7,566 nucleotides of DNA from PALSA-505 sp035308365. GTDB lineage: Bacteria; Actinomycetota; Actinomycetes; Streptosporangiales; Streptosporangiaceae. Shown piece after piece: positions 1 through 4,710 of the stretch. The first letter of the stretch is position 1; every line of letters starts with the position of its first letter. The stretch is from contig DATGGU010000071.1 in the NCBI GenBank assembly GCA_035308365.1, forward strand, positions 1 to 7,566. Direction: 5' to 3'. Both the position numbers and the translations under genes were made by a program. The notes beneath the pieces were generated by a model. The model was not told the origin of the DNA. It made no database searches and saw only the letters and a program-made list of their open reading frames with translations.

Positions 1-225
1 GCCAGGTGCGCCCGCTACTTCCGGCCAGCCCTCGTCGCTTACGCACGCGACAGCGGCCCCTCGGTAGGGGCGGGCGCTGGCGCACCGGACCGAAGCGTTT
101 ACCGATGACTGGCTTGCCCGTGGCCGTATTGCGGATCTAAAGGCTGCGGTCGCACCTTTGCCCGGCGAATCGATCGTCCGGTTCTGCTTCGGTCTTTCAT
201 CTCGCACGGAACCCGCACCGCGAAG

Positions 226-591
226 GTGGCGACCGTGATGAACGATGGCCAGCCGCACGTGATGCCGGTCTGGTTCGTGCTCGATGGAGAGCAGATCGTC
301 TTCACCACCGGGGCGAACACGGTCAAGGGCCGTAACCTGCGGCGCGATCCGCGTATTGCACTGGTCGTCGAGGATGACGAGCCGCCGTTTGCGTTCGTTC
401 ATGTGCGCGGGCGCGTGACGCTTCATGAAGACCTGAACGATCTGCTGCGGTTCGCCACCGCGATCGGTTCCCGCTACATGGGCGAGGGCCGGGCCGGGGA
501 ATTCGGGCGGCGGAACGCGGTGCCGGGGGAGCTTCTGGTGCGCGTCACCCCCGAGCGAGTGATCGCGGAGGCCGACGTTGCCGGGTATTGA
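226..591 (+). CDS. PPOX-class F420/flavin-dependent oxidoreductase, 5'-truncated
   Basis: Split beta-barrel protein of the pyridoxamine 5'-phosphate oxidase-like superfamily, closest in pattern to the actinobacterial PPOX-class F420-dependent enzymes; family members are small cytosolic homodimers that bind F420 or flavin and reduce small substrates. Visible family features are the PVWFVLDG strand, FTTGANTVKGRNLRRDPR (phosphate-binding loop and basic helix), FAFVHVRGRV and the C-terminal RRNAVPGELLVRVTPERVIA. At 121 residues it is slightly short. The frame stays open upstream to the TGA at 106, and the segment just before the GTG (residues reading SFISHGTRTAKVATV) still looks like this family, but no ATG, GTG or TTG occurs between 109 and 226. 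The real N-terminus therefore seems lost, and the GTG at 226 (or ATG at 238) is a rescue start with no clear ribosome-binding site. It may be a decaying gene. Family call is firm; substrate and activity are unknown. Confidence 0.75.
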   Translation: MATVMNDGQPHVMPVWFVLDGEQIVFTTGANTVKGRNLRRDPRIALVVEDDEPPFAFVHVRGRVTLHEDLNDLLRFATAIGSRYMGEGRAGEFGRRNAVPGELLVRVTPERVIAEADVAGY

Positions 592-600
592 CAGAGCAGC

Positions 601-694
601 GTGAGCCGCCGGTACGAACTGGCGCTCGATCAGGGCGCCGAGAGCTACCGGGCGATGGACGCGGCGCGCCCATCGAAGCCTGCCCCATCCCTGA
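601..694 (+). pseudogene. C-terminal remnant of a zinc-type alcohol dehydrogenase (MDR family)
   Basis: Directly after the PPOX stop, the frame from 601 reads ...YELALDQGAESYRAMDAARPSKP. This matches the very end of many medium-chain zinc-dependent alcohol dehydrogenases, where a helix of the type LDQAAEGYRAMDERRAIKxLLRP closes the protein. After the GAES-YRAMDA part the match is better in another frame (codons reading R-A-I from about 668), followed by a TGA at 692, so the end itself appears frameshifted. Nothing of the catalytic domain or Rossmann fold is present upstream, so only about 30 residues of a roughly 350-residue enzyme survive. Identification rests on one short motif and is therefore moderate. 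It lies next to an MmyB-type regulator remnant, and such regulators often sit beside dehydrogenases. Confidence 0.45.
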
Positions 695-772
695 GAGTTC
701 CGCCGGTGGGAGGGCGCGAGCCGTTGCGATGGGCTTGCCAGGGTGTCGATGTGGACGGCGCCGGTGAACCAG

Positions 773-1030
773 TCACTGGGCCCGGCTGCGGTCCGGAGGG
801 TGTTCCTGGTGATCGGCATCGGTTGTCTCCTCGCCGGGCGTCGTGGCCCAGCTGGCGAGCAGTCGCAGTGCCTCTTCGGACTTTGAGCCGGGCTCGGTCG
901 TGTACACGAACATTGTCAAGCCGGGATCGGCGACGAGTTCCATCGACTCTTAAGTGAAGGACACCTCGCCGACGAGCGGGTGGTGTACTGCCTGCAATCG
1001 TTGCATTGAAACCCAGCGCCGCTCTTGCTC
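773..1030 (-). pseudogene. XRE-family regulator remnant with MmyB-like ligand-binding domain
   Basis: Read on the minus strand, the frame ending at the TGA 773-775 gives RLQAVHHPLVGEVSFT, a stop, then ESMELVADPGLTMFVYTTEPG and EEALRLLASWATTPG. This is the C-terminal end of the MmyB-like domain that follows an N-terminal helix-turn-helix in actinobacterial XRE regulators (HHPLVGEL, ADPGL and the final RLLASWA block are hallmarks). The stop is the TAA at 950-952, sitting where the family usually has Tyr, so one base change (TAC/TAT to TAA) explains it. Family similarity fades upstream of about 1030, so the helix-turn-helix and about two thirds of the domain are missing. These regulators typically sit next to, and control, an oxidoreductase gene; the dehydrogenase scrap at 601-694 may be its former partner. 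Non-functional as it stands. Confidence 0.8.
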
Positions 1031-1053
1031 CACTCTGTCGCATAGAGTAGAAC
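1025..1053 (+). promoter_or_regulatory. candidate promoter for the 55-aa membrane peptide
   Basis: TTGCTC (1025-1030) and TAGAAC (1048-1053) are separated by 17 bases. The -10 box ends six bases before the ATG at 1060, which would place the transcription start on or next to the A of the start codon, giving a leaderless message. No convincing Shine-Dalgarno sequence precedes the ATG, which fits. Both hexamers are only partial matches to the consensus, so this is a weak call. Confidence 0.3.
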
Positions 1054-1059
1054 GAAACG

Positions 1060-1227
1060 ATGGGGAGACAGGTAGCCGTCGGGCTATACGTGCTGGCTCT
1101 CGTAGCCGTCGTGGTCGGGGTGGACATCCTGTTCTTCAGGCATCAGTTCTGGGCGCGGCTGATAGCAAATGTCGGAATTGTCCTGGTGTTCGCGGCGTTC
1201 TATTTGAGGTTCCTGAAGCGTCCATGA
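1060..1227 (+). CDS. small two-helix membrane protein, function unknown
   Basis: A 55-residue frame from ATG 1060 to TGA 1225-1227, beginning MGRQVAVGLYVLALVAVVVG and ending YLRFLKRP. Two hydrophobic segments are evident: about residues 5-26 (valine/leucine/alanine-rich, ending ...GVDILFF) and about 34-52 (LIANVGIVLVFAAFYLRFL), joined by a short polar turn RHQFWAR. The N-terminus has an Arg and the C-terminus ends LKRP, so by the positive-inside rule both ends probably face the cytoplasm, giving a helical hairpin. The absence of charged residues in the helices, the clean ends and the flanking basic residues look like a selected protein rather than a chance frame. I do not recognise a function; tiny membrane proteins of this layout occur widely in actinomycetes as hypotheticals. 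It starts about 30 bases from the end of the recognisable MmyB remnant and is the only apparently intact gene in the first 1.5 kb. Confidence 0.65.
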   Translation: MGRQVAVGLYVLALVAVVVGVDILFFRHQFWARLIANVGIVLVFAAFYLRFLKRP

Positions 1228-1555
1228 GCGCAGCCGCCGCAAATGCGGCTCACCAGTTCTACGACAAACCCAAATCAGCGCTCGCCGTGCCAGCACACGC
1301 GAGTACACGTGTAGCTCGGATTGCCGCGCAGCGCTGGCGCGACGCCACCGCCTGCCGCAGGCAATTCTCGTCCCGATGGCGCACCGGCTAATGCGCTACC
1401 AGACTATGCATTATGGAATTCTGCTCCAGTAATCAGACTTGAGGCTTGGTGGCCTGACCCGCCGGTGGTGACGTCTGGGTTTCCGGTGCTCAGTTGCTGG
1501 GTGGGGTGGGGAAGCCGCCGAGAGCGTTTCGCAGGCGCGCGCCACCGCGCAGGAC
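1228..1555. other. gene-free stretch with small palindromes
   Basis: I see no convincing gene here. Frames on both strands have mixed codon use and no family resemblance. Contents: a 6-bp stem AGCCGC/GCGGCT (1232-1237 and 1245-1250) just after the membrane peptide stop, possibly a weak terminator without a U-run; the 10-bp perfect palindrome TACACGTGTA (1304-1313); an imperfect GCCTGC-c-GCAGGC dyad near 1349-1361; and a locally AT-rich patch around 1405-1440. From about 1511 the frame that becomes the 1556 gene already shows coding-like codon choice. Confidence 0.5.
1304..1313. promoter_or_regulatory. 10-bp perfect palindrome, possible operator
   Basis: TACACGTGTA is a perfect inverted repeat with a CACGTG core, lying in the gene-free stretch downstream of the membrane peptide. 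Such a dyad is a possible site for a dimeric repressor, but no intact regulator gene is adjacent and no downstream promoter is obvious. A chance occurrence is possible. Confidence 0.2.
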
Positions 1556-2014
1556 ATGCTGCCGGCGAGGTGGCGGCCGACGATCATCAGGGCCGCCGCG
1601 AACCTGATCAAGGAGACCGACGCCAGCCTGGTCCGCTTCGAGAACGTGAACAACGCGATCGCCGCGGGCTGCACCGAGCGGCTGGCCACCAACGGCGAGG
1701 AGCACCTGCTCTGCCAGAACTGCTCCCCCGCCTACCAGGGCCTCAATCCGCAGGACCCGTCGTCGGTTGTGTACGCGATCAACGTGAAGGGCCACCCGCC
1801 GATCCTGCTCGGCGCGATGTGCCGACAGCTACCTGGATGTCCAGCGGGAGCGCACCTGCTGCGGATGCGAGAGCTCACCGAACTGAAGCGGCGCTGCGAC
1901 GCTGTCGATGTGCTGCTCGCTGATCATTGCCTCTACCGCCTGGAGGCTGACCCTCGATGGATCGACCACACCGCGGCCCGGCTGGACCTGCTTGCGCGAG
2001 CGGTGCGGCAATGA
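1556..2014 (+). CDS. unrecognised cysteine-containing protein, probably chimeric or frameshifted
   Basis: A 152-residue frame I cannot assign. The first 85 residues (MLPARWRPTIIRAAANLIKE ... HPPILLGAM) show strongly G/C-ending codons and include CTERLATNGEEHLLCQNC, where the CxxC plus an earlier Cys could bind metal. Coding-like codons extend in frame upstream to about 1511 (EAAESVSQARATAQD) without a start codon, so the true N-terminus may be lost; ATG 1556 has no spaced Shine-Dalgarno. At about 1815-1860 codon choice turns poor (cga cag cta cct gga tgt cca), while the frame one base later reads ADSYLDVQRERTCCGC with good codons, suggesting a frame change. From ATG 1865 good codons return (RELTELKRRCDAVDVLLADH, about 49 residues to the stop). 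It may be two or three joined gene pieces. It ends in an ATGA overlap with the next tiny frame. Confidence 0.4.
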   Translation: MLPARWRPTIIRAAANLIKETDASLVRFENVNNAIAAGCTERLATNGEEHLLCQNCSPAYQGLNPQDPSSVVYAINVKGHPPILLGAMCRQLPGCPAGAHLLRMRELTELKRRCDAVDVLLADHCLYRLEADPRWIDHTAARLDLLARAVRQ

Positions 2015-2111
2015 CCGCGGACCTCTTCGCAACCGCGGGCTTCGGCGAGGCGCGGGACCTGCCGAGCCGCCCTACCTGTATCGGCCGGTGATGCAGGTGA
2101 TGACGACGTAG
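2012..2111 (+). pseudogene. tiny overlapping frame, apparently frameshifted
   Basis: ATG 2012 overlaps the previous stop in the arrangement ATGA, as in translationally coupled actinobacterial genes. It reads MTADLFATAGFGEARDLPSR and stops after 26 residues at 2090-2092. From about 2059 another frame has more coding-like codons and reads AEPPYLYRPVMQVMTT to the TAG at 2109-2111, so a single-base deletion or insertion may have split a protein of about 34 residues. No family recognised. The run of frame changes here and in the gene before it fits a decaying pair. Confidence 0.25.
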
Positions 2112-2246
2112 CCGGCGCCTGCATGGGCCGCAACTGAGGGGCCGCCACGTCCGTGGAAACCAGCTCGCTGTGGATTAGCGGGCGACCGGCGCGCCCGGAT
2201 TGCTGGGCCTTTACCGTGTCGTTCTGCATCGAGCTTCCGTGCCGAA

Positions 2247-2294
2247 CCGGGCTGGCGCGGCGTCCGGGGTGAACCGGATGCCGCGCCAGCCCGG
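2247..2294 (-). terminator. strong hairpin downstream of the cold-shock gene
   Basis: Arms CCGGGCTGGCGCGGC (2247-2261) and its exact reverse complement (2280-2294) form a perfect 15-bp stem. Inside, TCCGG (2263-2267) pairs with CCGGA (2274-2278) around a six-base loop GGTGAA, separated from the outer stem by one G/T pair. It lies 10 bases beyond the cspA stop, the expected place for a terminator of that minus-strand gene. There is no U-run on either side, as is common for actinobacterial terminators. The inner G/T position would be a wobble pair in plus-strand RNA but an A/C mismatch in minus-strand RNA, so it could also stop plus-strand transcription coming from the 1556 region. Confidence 0.7.
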
Positions 2295-2303
2295 CGATCA
2301 GGC

Positions 2304-2507
2304 TCAGAGAGCCCGTACTCGCTCGGCCTGTGGGCCCTTCGGGCCCTGGGTGATCTCGAACTCGACCCGCTGGTCTTCGTTCAGGCTGCGGTAGCCGGTG
2401 GACTCGATCGAGGAGAAGTGAACGAACACGTCCTCGCTACTGTCATCGTTGCTGATGAACCCGAATCCCTTGTCGGCGTTGAACCACTTCACAGTCCCCT
2501 GTGCCAT
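2304..2507 (-). CDS. cspA: cold-shock protein, CspA family
   Basis: A 67-residue single cold-shock domain, the standard family length. It starts MAQGTVKWFNADKGFGFISN and ends ERVRAL. RNP1 is KGFGFI (residues 13-18) and RNP2 is VFVHF (27-31), the aromatic surface that binds single-stranded RNA and DNA. These proteins act in the cytoplasm as RNA chaperones that melt structure and aid translation, either after cold shock or constitutively. The ATG at 2507 (minus strand) is set by a good Shine-Dalgarno AAGGAG seven bases upstream (complement of 2515-2520). The open frame runs further upstream, but without family similarity. About 340 bases separate it from the divergent regulator, leaving room for the long 5' leader known for some csp messages. 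A strong hairpin follows the stop. Whether this copy is cold-induced cannot be seen from the sequence. Confidence 0.95.
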   Translation of the reverse strand: MAQGTVKWFNADKGFGFISNDDSSEDVFVHFSSIESTGYRSLNEDQRVEFEITQGPKGPQAERVRAL

Positions 2508-2794
2508 GGCGTGTCTCCTTCCCGGAGATGAGGATGTCCCCGCACGGTGCAGAGACGTCGCCGCGAGCGGTGGCTGCACACCATGTCCGGTGGGGGCACC
2601 TGCCCGCAAGTACATCCGCGAGCGCGGCACCAGCCACGTACACAGAAAAACTACGACTCAGTGAAGTTAACCACACTGCGGCTTGTGCTATCGCCGCAGC
2701 CTCGTCCGCGCCAGGGTCCGCGGCGGGGCGGCCCCAGCCCTGACCCGGGTACCGATCGCAGCCCTCCCTTTCCCCAACTCTTAGCGTCGGGCTA

Positions 2795-2830
2795 TACTAG
2801 TAATGCAAAACAAGCAATTTTTTTCTAGAA
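2795..2830. promoter_or_regulatory. twin 8-bp palindromes, candidate operator
   Basis: TACTAGTA (2795-2802) and TTCTAGAA (2823-2830) are both perfect palindromes sharing the core TnCTAGnA. Their centres are 28 bp apart, close to but not exactly a whole number of helical turns (about 2.7). They lie immediately upstream of the regulator's presumed -10 box at 2838. This layout suggests binding of a dimeric winged-helix protein, possibly the product of the next gene repressing itself. CTAG is rare in many high-GC genomes, so two copies here stand out. The function is inferred. Confidence 0.4.
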
Positions 2831-2837
2831 TAGCTGA

Positions 2838-2843
2838 TATGAT
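2838..2843 (+). promoter_or_regulatory. -10 box of the regulator gene, probable leaderless start
   Basis: TATGAT matches the TAnnnT consensus (five of six bases of TATAAT) and ends six bases before the ATG at 2850, so transcription would start at or next to the start codon. There is no Shine-Dalgarno before that ATG, which supports leaderless translation. No good -35 hexamer is found at 16-18 bases. A second -10-like box, TATACT (2793-2798), lies upstream and overlaps the first palindrome. Confidence 0.45.
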
Positions 2844-2849
2844 CTGGGC

Positions 2850-3146
2850 ATGGGAAGCTGGGGATTCCTGACAAACCACGCCCGGGTGCTCCTGTGCATC
2901 GCGGATGATTCTGGCACCCGTCTGCGTGATATCTCGGCGGCCCTGGGCATCACCGAACGCAGCGCCTATGCCATCGTCACTCACCTGATAGAGGACGGGT
3001 ACGTCGTCAAGGTCAAGGACGGCCGCCGCAACCGCTACCAGATCCGGGCCGACCGCCCACTGCCAGAGCCCGTCAGCCGGCAGCCCACCATTGGCGAGCT
3101 GCTCGCTCTGCTCGCGCACACCAGCACGATGCGGGAGCCGGGCTGA
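2850..3146 (+). CDS. winged helix-turn-helix transcriptional regulator, MarR/ArsR-like
   Basis: A 98-residue single-domain DNA-binding protein. After the opening MGSWGFLTNHARVLLCIADD comes the helix-turn-helix RLRDISAALGITERSAYAIV (about residues 24-43), then the recognition-helix end and the wing, GYVVKVKDGRRNRYQIRAD (50-68). The basic GRRNRY tip is typical of the wing of these small actinobacterial MarR-like proteins. The C-terminal helix PTIGELLALL (79-88) probably dimerises. No ligand-binding or phospho-acceptor domain is present, so the effector is unknown. The gene has a probable leaderless promoter and two palindromes just upstream, which suggests autoregulation. It is divergent from cspA and 137 bases ahead of the fatty-acid desaturase on the same strand, making the desaturase a likely target or co-transcribed partner. 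The fold is confident; the target is inferred. Confidence 0.85.
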   Translation: MGSWGFLTNHARVLLCIADDSGTRLRDISAALGITERSAYAIVTHLIEDGYVVKVKDGRRNRYQIRADRPLPEPVSRQPTIGELLALLAHTSTMREPG

Positions 3147-3283
3147 GGTGGACCGGCCATGCCAAGCGGTCATGCCCCCCTGTATCTCCCGGCAGGCACC
3201 TCTGCCGCAGTCCCGGCGCTGGCCAGCTCACTAGCGCTGCGTTCGGGCTGGCCCTATCCGACCATCTTGAGGAGTTCGCGCCT

Positions 3284-4474
3284 GTGCCCACCTCTCCTGC
3301 TCCCGGTGCTGAGACGAGTCCCGATTCCACGCCTGGCCCCCCAGGTGGCAGTGAGTACGCGGAGCTGTCCCGGCTGGTGCGCCAGGCCGGCCTGCTGCGG
3401 CGGCGCCGTAGCTGGTACGCGTGGAAGATTGCCGGCACGGCCACGGCGCTCGCCGCCGGATGGACACTGTTCGCGCTGGCCGGCGACTCCTGGTGGCAGC
3501 TCGCGGTGGCGGCGTTCCTGGCCGTGATCTTCGCGCAACTCGGTTTCCTCGGCCACGACGCTGGCCACCGGCAGATCTTCGCCACCCAGCGGTCCAACTA
3601 CCTGCTCGGCGTGGCCTGCGGCAACCTGGCCATCGGCCTCAGCTACGGCTGGTGGGTGGCCAAGCACAACCGTCACCATGCCCACCCGAACACCGAGGAC
3701 CAGGACCCCGACATCATGATCAGCGTGCTGGCCTTCTCCAGCTTCCAGGCCCGGGCCGCCGCAGGCCTGCGCCGGCTGATCTTCCGCTACCAGGCCTACC
3801 TGCTCATCCCGATGCTGTTCTTCGAGGCGGCTGGGCTGCACGGATCCAGCATCCGCGCCCTGACCAGCCGCGGCCCGCGATCCGCCCGAGCCGCGCGGCG
3901 CCGGGCGTGGGAGGCCGGCCTGCTCACGGTGCACGTCGTTACCTACCTGAGCGCGGTGTTCCTGGTGCTGTCCCCGGTCCGGGCGGTGGTGTTCATTCTC
4001 ATCCAGCAGGGTCTGTTCGGCTTCTACCTGGGCTGCGCGTTCGCGCCGAACCATAAGGGCATGCCGGTGCTCAGCGCCGGCGAGAAGGTGGGCTTCCTGC
4101 GCCGCCAGGTCCTAACCTCACGCAACGTCCACGGCAGCTGGCTCACCGACGCGGCCCTGGGCGGCCTGAACTACCAGATAGAGCACCATCTGTTCCCGTC
4201 CATGCCACGCCCGAACTTGAGGCACGCACAGCCCCTGGTCGCCTCCTTCTGCACCGGCCACGGCCTGCCCTATACCCAGGCCACCCTGCTCGGGTCCTAC
4301 GCCCAGGCTCTGCGCCACCTCAACGCCGTCGGCCAGGCCACGCATCCGGCCTCAGCCGTCCCGGCATCCAATCCGCCCGTCCGGCCGGCCGCACCGTACC
4401 CTGCTGTCCCCACCACGGCAAAGACGGCGGGTGACTCCGCCGGCAAGCCGCTGCGGCCTTTCCTGACAGGGTAG
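3284..4474 (+). CDS. membrane fatty-acid (acyl-lipid/acyl-CoA) desaturase
   Basis: A 396-residue integral-membrane di-iron desaturase. The three histidine boxes are complete: HDAGH (residues 91-95), HNRHH (128-132) and QIEHH (298-302), with the extra conserved NH pair at 256-257. Hydrophobic segments lie around 49-66, 72-90, 105-122, 170-185, 213-230 and 234-252, the usual arrangement of two hairpins holding the iron site on the cytoplasmic side. The Q in the third box is typical of front-end and linoleoyl-CoA-like enzymes. There is no cytochrome b5 domain, so electrons must come from a separate ferredoxin or reductase. The product introduces cis double bonds and raises membrane fluidity; regioselectivity cannot be read from sequence. 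The Pro/Ala-rich tail (about 348-396) is an extra. Start: GTG 3284 with AGGAG at 3270-3274, nine bases upstream. It follows the winged-helix regulator, and a hairpin lies beyond its end. Confidence 0.93.
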   Translation: MPTSPAPGAETSPDSTPGPPGGSEYAELSRLVRQAGLLRRRRSWYAWKIAGTATALAAGWTLFALAGDSWWQLAVAAFLAVIFAQLGFLGHDAGHRQIFATQRSNYLLGVACGNLAIGLSYGWWVAKHNRHHAHPNTEDQDPDIMISVLAFSSFQARAAAGLRRLIFRYQAYLLIPMLFFEAAGLHGSSIRALTSRGPRSARAARRRAWEAGLLTVHVVTYLSAVFLVLSPVRAVVFILIQQGLFGFYLGCAFAPNHKGMPVLSAGEKVGFLRRQVLTSRNVHGSWLTDAALGGLNYQIEHHLFPSMPRPNLRHAQPLVASFCTGHGLPYTQATLLGSYAQALRHLNAVGQATHPASAVPASNPPVRPAAPYPAVPTTAKTAGDSAGKPLRPFLTG

Positions 4475-4501
4475 AGGCCGTTCGCCGCCGTACGCGCAAG
4501 G

Positions 4502-4525
4502 AGCATCTTGGCCTATCAAGATGCT
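4502..4525. terminator. hairpin between convergent genes
   Basis: AGCATCTTG (4502-4510) and its exact reverse complement CAAGATGCT (4517-4525) enclose a six-base loop GCCTAT. It lies 27 bases after the desaturase stop and between two convergent genes. There is no immediate U-run, although a T-rich stretch occurs around 4542-4555. It could serve as terminator for the desaturase, and perhaps for the sigma-factor transcript from the other side. Confidence 0.5.
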
Positions 4526-4710
4526 GGCTGCTCCCGAGGATCTGTTTTCCCTTCTCCGCGGCGCTGATCCTCGATTACATCCCTGTCCGCGCCAGCTGTC
4601 GCGGCCGCGCAAGCCCTGGAGCAGACCGTACTCGCCTGGTACGAGGCGGGCCACGGCCAGCGCGCCGGTGACGATGCTTCAACTGGCCGATGGCTAGGAC
4701 GGCTTCGTGG

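Larger units (their letters stand above)
2508..2849. other. divergent intergenic region between cspA and the regulator
   Basis: No gene is supported here. The left part (2508-2680) would be the leader and promoter of cspA. It contains the cspA Shine-Dalgarno and an inverted pair GTGCAG (2547-2552) / CTGCAC (2574-2579) that could fold in the leader. I find no convincing -35/-10 pair for cspA; the AT-rich stretch around 2645-2672 is the likeliest place. The right part (about 2780-2849) is conspicuously AT-rich against the background and carries the promoter and palindromes of the regulator gene. Confidence 0.55.

Noticed and set aside
645..1127. 160-residue minus-strand frame
   Set aside because: It is Arg/Thr/Pro-rich with no family look, and the MmyB-like similarity over the same bases is in a different minus-strand frame.
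954..1391. 145-residue plus-strand frame
   Set aside because: It is antisense to the MmyB remnant and overlaps the membrane peptide gene in another frame; its sequence is Arg/Ser-rich shadow.
1321..1923. 200-residue plus-strand frame
   Set aside because: Poor codon use and low-complexity Arg/Pro/Ala content; the 1556 frame has better coding signal over the shared region.
2304..2630. 108-residue N-terminally extended version of the cold-shock protein
   Set aside because: Family similarity and the AAGGAG site fix the start at 2507; the extra 41 residues resemble no cold-shock protein.
3254..4054. 266-residue minus-strand frame opposite the desaturase
   Set aside because: It is a mirror of a strongly GC3-biased gene, rich in Gly/Glu/Gln/His, and the plus-strand desaturase motifs are unambiguous.
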